The translations under genes were made by a program, and so were the position numbers. Shown piece after piece: positions 11,000 through 21,046 of a stretch of DNA of 42,463 nt. The stretch covers positions 1-42,463 of the forward strand of contig NZ_PSZO01000007.1 of NCBI RefSeq assembly GCF_004335975.1, read 5' to 3'. Source of the DNA: Mycoplasma marinum (GTDB lineage: Bacteria > Bacillota_I > Bacilli_A > Mycoplasmatales > Metamycoplasmataceae). The stretch's first letter is position 1. The number at the start of each line of letters is the position of its first letter. The notes below the pieces were generated by a model. That model saw nothing but the letters and a program-made list of their open reading frames with translations. It was not told the origin of the DNA and did not search any database.

Positions 11000-13408
11000 A
11001 TGAAAATTTACATAAACAAAATTATTTTAAATAAAAAATTCACTGAAAAAATTAAACCAGAAATGAAAGAAATGATTGATAAATTCAATTCCAATCCTAC
11101 AGGGAATGGAATGCTCTCGTCTAACATAGGTCTAACTCCAAGAACTTCTGAAGAAGATAATAAAATAATCGGAATGAATAATGTGGTAATAACACTTAAA
11201 ATAAATAAGAAATTCCTAACTTTAATTGGTAATTTATTTTATGACGCAGAAACACAAACTGGAACTTTACTTTCGTTTATTGGACATATAAATGAAAGTG
11301 AAACATTTGAAGGAATTGAAATTGAAATTAATAAAGAGCAAACTAATCAAGATCTTTATGCACATAACATGTATCAATTGCTAAAACATTCTGAAATGAT
11401 TAATCCAGATTTATCTGATCACAATATTGTAAAGGCACTTGCTGTTTATTCAGAAATACTTTCAAGGGAAGAAGAAATTACCTCAATGGATATTCCAGCC
11501 AATAAGATTAGATTTGTTCCTGCATTTCTTGTGGATAATTCAATTTCTAAGCTAAAGGACCAAAATAAATTAAGTTTCATAAAACATCTTGGTAGGAGAA
11601 GATACGTTGAATCAAGAGATATTAAATATGTTGATAAAGAATACCTTTCTCATGAAGTAACCATCATGGTTATTGAAGTTACAGGAGTTAAAAACATTGG
11701 AGTTACTCTTAAAGATGTAATTAAATCAAAAGGACAACTTCCAACAAGTGATAGAGCAAAATTTATATCTACTGGTGATTATAATGGAGTTACACCTTTG
11801 GATTTTGCAATAGCTCATTCAATTACAAGAAGACCTTCTTTTAAAATAATGATAGATGGAAAGCATAGTGGATTAAATAAAGGTAATTTGCATATCGTTA
11901 ATGTTGCAAATGCAATTAAAAACAAAACAATACTTAAAGTTGTTACTGATATAGAAAATGATACAGTTAGCAACAATGAAGTATTCCAATATTTATTTAA
12001 TAAAGGTAAATGAGATGATATTAAACCTTTACAAAAATGAATTCCAGATTACAGTGCCAAACAATTTGCTCAAAATACAAATTTAAATGAATCTCAAAGA
12101 AAAGCATTTAAAATTTGTTCAGATAATATACCCGTAGCATTCGTTCAAGGCCCTCCAGGTACAGGTAAAACTCACCTTATTGAAAAATTAGTTGAATTCT
12201 ATACAAAGAATAAAAAGAAAGTTTTGATTGCTTCTCAAACAAATGTTGCGGTTGAAAATGTTTTAGAAAAACTGCATAAAAATGATAACTTCCCATTCTT
12301 ACCTTTAAAAATTGAATATAGAAATAAAAGTTTATATTCTGAAGAATTAATTGGTGATCAAATAAGTGAAAAAATCGAAAGAATAACAGGTTGAGATCTA
12401 AAAGGTATGGAAATGCCCTATATTAAGGAAATACACTCACCAAGGGACTTCAAAGTTGTGGGTAGTACAACAACTTCTTCTGCAATAGAAAATAAAAGGT
12501 GAAAAGATTGATTGAAACATCTTGACGTCCTTATCATTGACGAAATTTCTAAGTCAAATGTTCCAGAAATAATTCGTTTTACAACAATGGCAAAAAAAGT
12601 TATCTTTATTGGTGATCAAAAACAATTAGATCCAATGTCAGATATTAATTGAGGAACATTAGGTTCTGAATTTAAAAAAGAAAATGAAGCAATTATAGAT
12701 AAATATATTTCCCTTTCAATATTTGAAAATAAGTTTTTAGATATGAAAAGACGTAAAAGAGCAGTTATGCTAAACATAAATTATCGTTCAGTTGAACCTA
12801 TTGCAAAACAATATGCTATGTTTTATAATAATCAATTAGAAATTGGTAGAAAAACAAAATCAGTTTTAAAATATAAAGGGGAAAGAGCATTCAAACCATT
12901 TACCTTTATTTCTTCTTCTGGTTCAAAAGAATTCCAAATGTCGAATTCATATTCAAGATATAACGAAACAGAAATAGACATAATTAATGATTCACTTGAA
13001 AAGTTATTGGATACATTGGATGATCCAAAAAAATATTCAGTTGCAATTATAACTACTTATGGAGCACAGACTGAACAAATACAAAAAAATATTAATTCAC
13101 ATAAGATGAGAGAATTATTTTCATCATTTAAAGTTAACACCGTTGATGCATTTCAAGGTGACCAAGCTGACATTGTAATACTTTCAACAGTTGTTGGAGA
13201 TAATTCAGGAAGTCAAGGATTTATTAGTGACTTTAGACGTCTTAATGTAGCAATTTCAAGAGCAAGAGATTTACTTATTGTAATTGGTAGTGATAAAAAA
13301 TTATCGCAAATTGTATATGAAGTACCAGATTGTGAACCAAGAGCTTATTTATCAGACATGATTGAATACGCAAAAGAAAACGATTCTTTCATTAAGGGTG
13401 GTGAATAA
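11000..13408 (+). CDS. Superfamily 1 (UPF1-like) helicase
   Basis: An 802-aa ATP-dependent nucleic acid helicase of the AAA_11/AAA_12 (UPF1/DNA2-like) type. The N-terminal half (1-370) is not recognisable, with mixed alpha/beta composition. The motor domain has Walker A GPPGTGKT at 384-391, motif Ia ASQTNVAVENVLEKL, Walker B LIIDEI with D514/E515, motif III GDQKQLDP, a motif IV-like NYRS, motif V VDAFQGDQADIVILS and motif VI RLNVAISRAR from about 747. All key motor residues are present. The SD is weak or absent before the ATG at 11000 (AAGAAAGCAG). The stop shares one base with the next ATG (TAATG), so the two proteins are made in a coupled way. The substrate (RNA or DNA) cannot be told from the sequence. 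Confidence 0.9.
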
Positions 13409-14970
13409 TGATTAAACATTTATATAAAACTAAAAAAGAACAAAAGACTTTTAAATATACATATGAAATTGGTACAACACTTGACCCACTAGCACGAGAA
13501 GTAATTGCATTGGTTATGAAAAATCCTGCAACTCAGTTAAAAAAATTACTAAACGATGTAGGTCTTATGGGAGACTTGGAATCTTTTGTTGAAAGAAGAT
13601 TCAAAATGATGTTTAAAGACTTCACTAAAAATACTACTCTTCAGTCTTATAAAAATAAAGACTTAATCAGAAGAGTTTACGAAGAAGAAGCAATGATTGA
13701 ACTTGAAGGTGAATCAATTACAATTGACGTTTACGAGGATTTAAAAGTTGTAAATATTGGTGATAAACTAATTGAAATGCCAAAAAATTTAAATAATTTT
13801 GTTTCTGAATATCTAACAAATTCTAATGGTGTTAAAAGATTAAAAAATGTTTCTGAAACACATTCGATAGCCAAGATAGACCATTTAAATATTGAGATGT
13901 CATTTGAATATAATGGAAAAATCATAATTGATAATTCAGAACTTAATGTTCCCAAATCTGCTTATAGACAGATTGAAAGACAAATGAAAGGCGTTGCATT
14001 TGCATTGAGGGAATTCAATGAAAATGACGTTATAAATGAAGCTCTTAGATGTGAACTTGTTACAGTTGAAAACTTAAAAGAAATTTTTGCATCCAATTCT
14101 CTTTACAATGGATGAAAGAATAATGCTGAAAATGGAATTATATCCATATCAGTTGAGGGATATAATTTTATTTCATATCACTTATTTGTGTGAAATGGAA
14201 TTCCTCTATTCTATAAAAAAACTATGACAGAAGAACAAATAATTGAAGCTGGTTACAAGGAAATGATTCTTTATTCAGTTTCTAAAAAGAATAAACTTGT
14301 AAGATTTTTATCAGATAGTTTAATAATTGAACTGATTGATAAATATGGACAAGACAATGTTACACTTATAAATAATATTGTTAGCAAAAAACCAGAGATG
14401 TTAGAAAACATGGATATTGCTAATAGAATTAAAGAATCGAAAAATCTAAAGAAATTTAAATTTGTTATTGATGTTGAAAATATTTTAAGAGTTCTACAAA
14501 AATTACCAAAAGACTTTAAAATAATGCTTATGAATGCTTTAGATAAAGAATCTATCTTACAAATTAACGATCAATGATTGATTAAATTCTTAATAGAAAA
14601 TAAATTGAGCAACTCACTTTCTCCAAAGCAAATTAAAAAATACAATGCTTGATCAGAAAGACAAGATGATTTATTAAGAAAATACCACGGAGCAATTAGG
14701 AATATAACTTCTTCTGGAATACATAAAAATATAGATATATTATCAGCTAAAGAATTGAGTAAAATTAAAGCTAATAAACAATTTAGAAAATGATTAATAA
14801 GAAATGTTGAAAACCCTAAAGGGGAATCTTTCAAAAGAATTATTGAACCAGCAGCCGTTTCAAAAGCTAGAAAATGTTGAGAAATAACTCATGAATGAAT
14901 GAGATTAGTTCAAGAAAAAGAAAATGCCAAACTTGAAGCCAAAACAGAGGGTTCAATACAAGAAGAATAA
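13408..14970 (+). CDS. Unrecognised protein coupled to the UPF1-like helicase
   Basis: A 520-aa soluble protein, rich in Lys and predicted helical, with no signal peptide or membrane segment. I recognise no family. The first half includes beta-rich stretches (about 90-115, ESITIDVYEDLKVVNIGDKL, and about 160-185). The second half is helical, with a charged tail ending GSIQEE. Eight or so TGA Trp codons, several in the C-terminal third, make a standard-code reading fall apart, but the code 4 frame is fully open. The TAATG junction with the helicase and the shared terminator argue that it works with the helicase, perhaps as a partner or regulator; this is inferred from context only. Confidence 0.75.
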
Positions 14971-14997
14971 AATAAAGTAAAAGATAAAGTAAGTTTC

Positions 14998-15028
14998 AAA
15001 ACTCTTGTTATTGCAGGAGTTTTTTTAT
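14998..15028 (+). terminator. Terminator of the helicase operon
   Basis: A 10-bp stem with one G-U pair, AAAACTCTTG-type arm (14998-15007) against the arm at 15014-15023, followed by a T-run. It lies 27 nt beyond the stop of the 520-aa gene. Confidence 0.85.
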
Positions 15029-15327
15029 TTTGTTTTTGCAATAATTAGAAATTAAAATTGCAAAGGAAAAGATAAGTTTATGGAATATAAATTAGAGTTA
15101 TATTTCTTTTTTTCTGGACACTAGTTGTTTTTATATATAAATGCATTTTTTGAGAATCAAACCTTTGAAAGAGCATTCTTTTAAAATATTGTTTGATCCA
15201 ACTCATCTAATGTCTTTAAAGACTTTTAAAGGGTTGTTTAAGGGGGTTTAACTTAACACCTTAATCTTTTTATGGAAAATCCAAATTCTCTGCCTAATAA
15301 TTATTTATTAAACTAAAAATGCATATT
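15029..15327. other. Intergenic stretch between convergent operons
   Basis: No gene is visible. It contains the perfect 12-bp palindrome GTCTTTAAAGAC (15212-15223), followed by a G-rich run (GGGTTGTTTAAGGGGG, from about 15231) that is unusual for this AT-rich genome. No RNA family was recognised. Confidence 0.4.
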
Positions 15328-15328
15328 A

Positions 15329-15356
15329 AAAATCACTTCAATGTTTAAGTGATTTT
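15329..15356. terminator. Terminator of the HAD-prfA operon
   Basis: The perfect 10-bp stem AAAATCACTT (15329-15338) with AAGTGATTTT (15347-15356) is flanked by A/T runs. It overlaps the stop codon of the minus-strand HAD gene and could also act on plus-strand transcripts. Confidence 0.85.
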
Positions 15357-16146
15357 ATATTATTTGTAACTCTTCCAATTTTTTAATTGTTCCAAAGTCT
15401 TTCACAGATCCACATGTATCATTTGCTATTGCTTTGATATCACCTTTTGCATCTCCCATAGCTATTCCGCAACCAACTTCTTTCAACATAGGTATGTCGT
15501 TATCAGAATCTCCAAATGCCATCATATGCTCAATTGAAATATCTGTTATTTTACCTAATTCCTTAAGTCCAAAAGCTTTATTAATATCCTCTGGACCAAT
15601 AAATAATCCTCGTTCTCAAACTGTATTAACATCAATATTTGGCAAGTCATCAATATAATTGACTAATGTTGCTTTTTCTATATCTGCCAAAACATCTATA
15701 TTAACTTGATGAATTCTTTCATTGAGCATATCTTCATGATTTACAGGTTTAATAATTTCATAAAAATCATCTCAAAATCAATTATCTTTACACTTAGTCT
15801 TATCTTTAAAATATATAGCTTTTTCTGTTGTGATACTATAGTTAAAATCATGCTCTTTGCAAAATTCTTGAAGTTTAACTAAATCTCCATGTTCAATATA
15901 TTTTTCAAAAACTAATTCTTTAGTTTTTAAATCAAAAATAAATGCGCCATTTGCACCAATAAAATAATCCACGTGTGGAGTGTTAATCATATCTCCAATC
16001 GTTACAAAATCTCTACCAGTAATAAGAACATTTGTTTTACCTTGTTCTTTTAATCTCTTAAACATCAAAACAATTTCTTGATCTAAGTTTTTTTGTTCAA
16101 ATGGCAATAAAGTTCCATCAATATCAAACGCAAATATTTTATACAT
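15355..16146 (-). CDS. Cof-type HAD-superfamily hydrolase
   Basis: A 263-aa cytoplasmic phosphatase of the Cof/YidA group, which usually acts on sugar phosphates or flavin nucleotides; the substrate cannot be assigned. Motif I is FDIDGTLLPF at the N-terminus (nucleophile D8, acid/base D10), motif II is the Thr in VLITGR, and motif IV is GDSDND near the C-terminus. The cap domain lies between, as in the type IIB HADs. Internal TGA Trp codons split the frame under the standard code. It lies 36 nt downstream of prfA and has an SD-like AAAGGAGG before the ATG. It shares the prfA transcript. Confidence 0.9.
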
Positions 16147-16182
16147 ATTTTCCTCCTTTTGAATAGTTTAAAAAAAGTGGGA

Positions 16183-17265
16183 CTAAATCCCTGCCTCTTT
16201 AATTTTTTCAGCTTGTTCTTCCGCTAGAAGAGCATCAATAACTTGATTTAAATCACCTTCAATAATTTTATTTAGTGAAGAAGAGTTGAAACCTACACGA
16301 TGATCAGTTACACGATTTTGAGGATAGTTATAAGTTCTTATTTTTTCTGACCTTGCGCCTGAACCTGCAAGTTTTCTAAATTGACCCTCTTTTTCTTGCA
16401 TTTCTTTAACTTGTTTATCAAATAGTTTTGTTTTAAGAACTTGTAAGGCTAGTTCTTTATTCTCGATTTGAGAACGACCATCTTGACAAGTAACAACAAT
16501 CCCTGTTTCTAAGTGAGTAATACGAACAGCAGAGTCAGTAGTATTAACTGATTGACCACCAGCTCCAGAAGAACGATAAGTATCAACTTTAATGTCAATG
16601 GCTCTAATTTCAATTGGAACAGAGGCATCAGCTTCTGGCATAACCATAACTGTAACTGTTGAAGTATGTACTCTACCTTGAGTTTCTGTTGTAGGAATAC
16701 GTTGAACACGATGAACACCAGATTCATATTTAAGCTTTGAATAGGCTTTTTCACCACTTACTTGAAAAGTAACTTGTGAGAACCCTCCAGCATCAGCAGC
16801 ATTTGAATCTAATACTTTTCACTTCATAGAATTTGCATCAGCTCATTTTGAATACATTCTAAATAAATCTCCAGCAAAAATATTTGCTTCATCTCCACCA
16901 GCAGCCCCACGAATTTCAACAATAACATTTTTATCATCATTGGGATCCTTTGGTAAAAGAAGTATTTTTAACTCTTCTTCTAAATCTGGCAATTGCACTT
17001 CAGCATCTTTAATTTCCATTTTTGCAAATTCAATCATCTCAGGATCTGATTCAATCCCCAATAATTCTTTTGAGTCTTTTATTGTTTGTTCAAGAACTAA
17101 ATATTTAGAAAATGCCTTAAATACATCTTCTATTGATTTGAATTCTCTTGTTACCTTAGTGTATGCTTTTATATCTCCCGCTACTTCAGGTGTGTTTAAT
17201 TGCGCTTCAAGTTCTAAAGCTTTTTCTTTAATTGATAATAGTGATTCGTACATTGATTTTTCCAT
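16183..17265 (-). CDS. prfA: Peptide chain release factor 1 (RF1)
   Basis: A 360-aa class I release factor that ends translation at UAA and UAG. It shows the catalytic GGQ at 236-238 (GAGGQSVN), the codon-recognition P-x-T as PTT in [12 protein letters not shown], and the typical [19 protein letters not shown] segment. The length equals that of bacterial RF1. RF2, which reads UGA, is not present here, fitting UGA as Trp. In many mollicutes the next gene is prmC/hemK; here it is a HAD phosphatase. No SD is visible, and a -10 box lies 10 nt upstream of the ATG, so the mRNA is probably leaderless. Confidence 0.97.
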
Positions 17266-17274
17266 AGTGTATAA

Positions 17275-17280
17275 ATTATA
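17275..17280 (-). promoter_or_regulatory. -10 box of prfA
   Basis: TATAAT on the minus strand ends 9 nt before the prfA ATG. Transcription would begin about 2-3 nt before the start codon, leaving no room for an SD. Confidence 0.6.
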
Positions 17281-17461
17281 TTAAAAAAGAGTGAATAAAC
17301 AAGTAAAAAATACAACTAATATTTAATAAAGAGCAAAAAAAATATTACCCTTATATAAAAATAAGATATTTATAGATTGATTTTTATCATTAATATATTA
17401 TTAAGTACTGTTAATACCCACTATTAACTAGCACTTGTACCTCAAAGATTAATATTAAATA

Positions 17462-17470
17462 TGATAAAAT
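17462..17470 (+). promoter_or_regulatory. Extended -10 of the 17480 gene
   Basis: TGATAAAAT is an extended -10 (TGn-TAAAAT) ending 9 nt before the ATG, so the transcript is nearly leaderless. The same nonamer precedes deoD and gltX. Confidence 0.6.
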
Positions 17471-17479
17471 TTGTTTGAT

Positions 17480-18058
17480 ATGAATGAACTATTTAAAACA
17501 ATACCTAATCTTAAATGAATTTATCTTAAATCTATTTTAAGAACTAGATGAATAACAATTCTCTTAGATGTTGCCTTACCATTAATACAAGCACTTTACT
17601 TTAAACATGATTCAGTATCAAAAGTATTTGATTCATGATTTATAGCTGGTTTAGTTTTAACAACTATAAGTGTTTTTGAAGGTGTAAAAACAATACTTGA
17701 ATGAAACACAAGATATAAATATTATTTGAAGCCTCTTTATGATTTGAAAAACAAAGAACTTGCAATTAAATTTATTTTTGATTGTCCATTAATGCTTACA
17801 AAGGATTTAAATCTTGAAAGAAATAATTTTATTGATAGTGTTGCAATTACTCTTTGCCTAACAAAAAGAAAACATTTTTGAGTTATTTTTATGCCAATCA
17901 TTGGTGAAACAATCTTACAACGTTTACGTAAGAAGATACGTATTAAAAATAATGTTTTTGTTAATTTAGATTTTAATTCATATAAAGTTTCATTAAATCA
18001 CTTTATTGATGAAAATCTTAAAAAACAAGCAGATGAAATAATAAACTTGCAGAGGTAG
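17480..18058 (+). CDS. Small membrane protein of unknown function
   Basis: A 192-aa protein I do not recognise. The frame is open from ATG 17480 to TAG 18056 only when TGA is read as Trp (five of them), which explains why a standard-code search breaks it up. It has two hydrophobic segments: about residues 27-40 (ILLDVALPLIQALYF) and about 53-68 (FIAGLVLTTISVFEG). The following cytoplasmic region of about 110 residues is basic and ends QADEIINLQR. There is no SD, and an extended -10 lies just upstream. It is a single-gene unit with its own terminator, convergent with the tRNA cluster. Confidence 0.75.
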
Positions 18059-18078
18059 ATATTCCGTCTGCTTTTTTT
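18049..18078 (+). terminator. Terminator of the 17480 gene
   Basis: Stem GCAGA (18049-18053) with TCTGC (18067-18071), then a run of seven Ts. The 5' arm overlaps the stop codon region. Confidence 0.65.
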
Positions 18079-18096
18079 AATGTAATGTAAAAGAGA

Positions 18097-18143
18097 TAAA
18101 AAAAGCGTCCGTTAGGACATATTTTTGATCAAGTAAACTTGAT
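18097..18143 (-). terminator. Tandem hairpins at the end of the tRNA cluster
   Basis: Right after the tRNA-Phe CCA end lies an inverted repeat, ATCAAG (18129 region) with CTTGAT. It is followed on the minus strand by GTCC-TAAC-GGAC and a T-run (A-run at 18097-18104 on the plus strand). This probably terminates the tRNA transcript, although the second stem is short. Confidence 0.55.
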
Positions 18144-18144
18144 A

Positions 18145-18220
18145 TGGTGGCTTCGGCAGGAATCGAACCAGCGACACACGGAGCTTCAATCCGTTGCTCT
18201 ACCGACTGAGCTACAAAGCC
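18145..18220 (-). tRNA. tRNA-Phe(GAA)
   Basis: A complete cloverleaf: acceptor GGCTTTG with CGAAGCC, anticodon loop TTGAAGC (anticodon GAA), T-arm GGTTCGATTCC, discriminator A, and the 3' CCA encoded in DNA. Confidence 0.97.
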
Positions 18221-18223
18221 ATA

Positions 18224-18300
18224 TGGCGGTCCAGACGGGGATCGAACCCGCGATCTCCTCCGTGACAGGGAGGCGTATTAAACCACTTTACCACTGGACC
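18224..18300 (-). tRNA. tRNA-Asp(GTC)
   Basis: Acceptor GGTCCAG with CTGGACC, anticodon stem CCTCC/GGAGG around CTGTCAC (anticodon GTC), T-arm GGTTCGATCCC, discriminator G, encoded CCA. It is spaced 3 nt from tRNA-Phe, so the two are cotranscribed. Confidence 0.97.
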
Positions 18301-18302
18301 AT

Positions 18303-18378
<76 letters not shown>

Positions 18379-18393
18379 ATATGTTGCCCTTTT

Positions 18394-18423
18394 ATTTTAG
18401 CAAAAAAATACATAAATTAGCAA
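18394..18423 (-). promoter_or_regulatory. Promoter of the tRNA cluster
   Basis: On the minus strand, TTGCTA (18418-18423) and TAAAAT (18394-18399) are separated by 18 nt, with the -10 about 15 nt from the start of tRNA-fMet. Confidence 0.6.
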
Positions 18424-18462
18424 ACTATTTTAAAAAAATATTTAAACTCCTATAATAATGAG

Positions 18463-18495
18463 TAAAAAAAGTACAATTACATGACGTATTGTACT
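18463..18495 (-). terminator. Terminator of the BMP transporter operon
   Basis: A perfect 7-bp stem, GTACAAT (18471-18477) with ATTGTAC (18488-18494), followed on the minus strand by seven Ts. It is 24 nt past the last permease gene. Confidence 0.9.
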
Positions 18496-18518
18496 AATAA
18501 AATATTTATTAATTGTGT

Positions 18519-19448
18519 TTATCGACCAGTATTTTCATAAGGTATTCCAAGAGCTTTTGGTGCTTTTGAGTTACGTTGTGTAAATATCAGAACAAACAAT
18601 GAAGCAAGATAAGGTAATGTATTTAATAATTCAGGATTATCCATATTATCAAGTCCAGGTATTAATTCTCTTGCACTTACCATTCCATATAAACCACCAA
18701 ATATAATTGCTCCTAGCAATATAATTGAAGGTCTTCATTGTCCAAATATTACCAATGCAACAGCTAAGAATCCAACTCCTTGTGTTGAACCATAAAAGTA
18801 TGATCCTTGCATTTGAATAAATAATGCACCAGCCATTCCTGATATTCCTCCAGCAATCATTACAGAAATAAATTGAATTCTCTCTACTTTCATTCCAAGA
18901 GAAGTAGCTGCATCTGGTTGTTCACCACATGTTTTTAATTTAATCCCAAATTTAGTTTTATTCAATAAAATAATAACCATAACAATAACTGGTATACCAA
19001 TTATTATCGATATATTAAATAATGAAAGGGAATTTGTACGTGATCCATCTCCTAAAGTTCAAAGAGCAGATTGGATTTGTATTTTATCTTGAACTCCACC
19101 AGGGTTTAAGTTAGAGTGGATGATGTATACTGCAATCGCAAGTGCTAATATATTTAAAGCTATACCGGCTATTGTTTGGTTAGCTTTTAACTTAACTGTT
19201 ACAAAAGCATATAACGTTGCAAATCCAGCTGTAGCAAGCCCTGCAATAGGAATTATTCAGAACTGATTAGCACGATTGGAAATTATAGATGGGTTTGATG
19301 CCATTAGAGCATAAATAATTGCTCCTATTGTCATAAAACCTTCAATTGAAAGATTTATAATTCCAGATCTTTCAGAAATTGAACCACCAACTGCTGCCAA
19401 AGCTAAAATAATAATCATAGTGATAATTGTAAACGATGCATATATCAT
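18519..19448 (-). CDS. BMP-type (nucleoside) ABC transporter permease 2
   Basis: A 309-aa membrane permease of the RbsC-like BMP transporter family (NupQ/YufQ-like). It has about eight to ten hydrophobic segments. The family patterns are SISERSGIINLSIEGFMTIGA near the N-terminus and GEQPDAATSLGMKVERIQF in the cytoplasmic coupling loop. Trp codons are TGA. The ATG overlaps the stop of the preceding permease by one base, with an SD (GGGAGGT) inside that gene. It is the last gene of the transporter operon, ending at a strong terminator. The nucleoside substrate is inferred from the adjacent deo genes. Confidence 0.9.
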
Positions 19449-21046
19449 TATTTACCTCCCTGTTTAGAAGTCTTTATTTTAACCCTATGAGCTTCTCAAG
19501 AGTCTTGGAGATCTAATTTATAATTGTTTTTTAGAGTTCTAATTGCAAACTTAAAGGTTTCTTTTTCATGTTTTTCTTCATCTAATTTATGTTCACTAAA
19601 TAAATTTTTGTATTTTAAATTAATTGTTTTAAGTAAGATATCTTTTTCAAGAAGATCAATTTCTTTTTTCTTAAATTTAACTGAAATAATATTTATTTCA
19701 TTTGTTCATTCTTTTTGAATCTGTCGTTTAATATATTTGACCAGTTTCTCTTCAAAAACAATTTCTTGAAGTTTTTTATTATCCCCTTTATATTTAAGAA
19801 GCAATTCTTTATATCTGATAGATTGAGCGTTATTTTTTTCCTTAATAAGTTTCTTCTTAATATTATTTTCTTTTTTAAGTTCTTTGACTGCATTAGTCAT
19901 TTTTATTTTCTTATTACTTAATTCTTCGCTCTTGTATTCATAAATTTTAATTTGTATTCATAGATAAGGTTTAAACTTCATAAATAATGGAGCAAGTGCT
20001 GCGAAAAATATTATTAAACCAAGAACAAGATTAATTGTTTCTCCTGGCACATTACCAACAACCGCAGCTAATGGAATACCTTTATATACAAGACCGTAGA
20101 ATGTACCAGCAAAAATACAACCTAATGGACTTGAGAAAGCTAATAAAGCAACTGTGATTGATTCAAATGCAAGTGGTGGAAGATCTGTTAATTCAGGCAT
20201 CATACCTTGATATGTTGAGTAATAAATAAATCCTGCAACACCTATTACAGCACCTGATAGTGCCATTGATAGAATTGTAGTTACCTTAACATTTATACCT
20301 GCATATTTTGTTGCGGATTTACTCATACCATTTGCTTTCATTTTGAAACCAAATGTTGTAAACCTGAATATAAATCAAATTATTACCACTATTAAAATTG
20401 TGATTGCAAAAATAATTCACGGCTCCATAGAGTTAAAAGTTAAATCAAATTGCATGGACTCATGAACATTTTTTGATGACTCCATTGTAGGTGATTTAAA
20501 TTTTTTCATTTTAAAGATTCATTTAATGAAGTAAAAGAATGTTCAATTCAATAAAATAGTAGAAACAACTTCATGAACATTAAAGAATGCTTTTAGTATA
20601 CCTGCAATTGCAGCTACGATTGCACCAGCGAGTGCTGCAACTAAAATCATTAAGGGAATTGAAATACCCTTACTCATATTCAATTGAATACCCATCATAG
20701 TTGTAAATGCACCTGCGACTAAGAATTGTCCTGGGGCACCAATATTAAATAATCCAGACTTAAATGAAATACCAATACCAACACCTAATAAGATAACAAT
20801 TGATATAAGTGTAACTGTCATATTGATTTGGAAAGATTTTAAAGGAGCTAAAAATAATTCTGTATAAGTAGAGAATACATTTCCACCAACAGCTAATATA
20901 GGAATAGCACCAATTAAAAATCCAATTAATATTGCTATTATAGATGCTTTGAACTTATGGAATATACCTTTTGATTTTTCACCATTTATATTTGAAAGGA
21001 TAGTCTTTCCAAATGAATTAATTTTATCGTTAATTTTTAAATTCAT
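19448..21046 (-). CDS. BMP-type (nucleoside) ABC transporter permease 1 with a charged C-terminal extension
   Basis: A 532-aa permease (NupP/YufP-like), against about 350-370 for usual members. Residues 1-362 are the permease: hydrophobic segments with the family pattern GLFNIGAPGQFLVAG, HEVVSTILLNW, and a coupling loop NGMSKSATKYAGINVK. Residues 363-532 form a long, highly charged, Lys/Glu-rich stretch (ELKKENNIKKKLIKEKNN and similar), probably a cytoplasmic coiled coil, ending HRVKIKTSKQGGK. The extension is in frame, with TGA Trp codons, so it is part of this gene. TAATG overlaps join it to the ATPase upstream and permease 2 downstream. Confidence 0.9.

Noticed and set aside
19693-19900. 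Small Lys-rich genes downstream of permease 1
   Set aside because: One is simply the charged C-terminal tail of permease 1, reached through TGA Trp codons; the other is its shifted frame.
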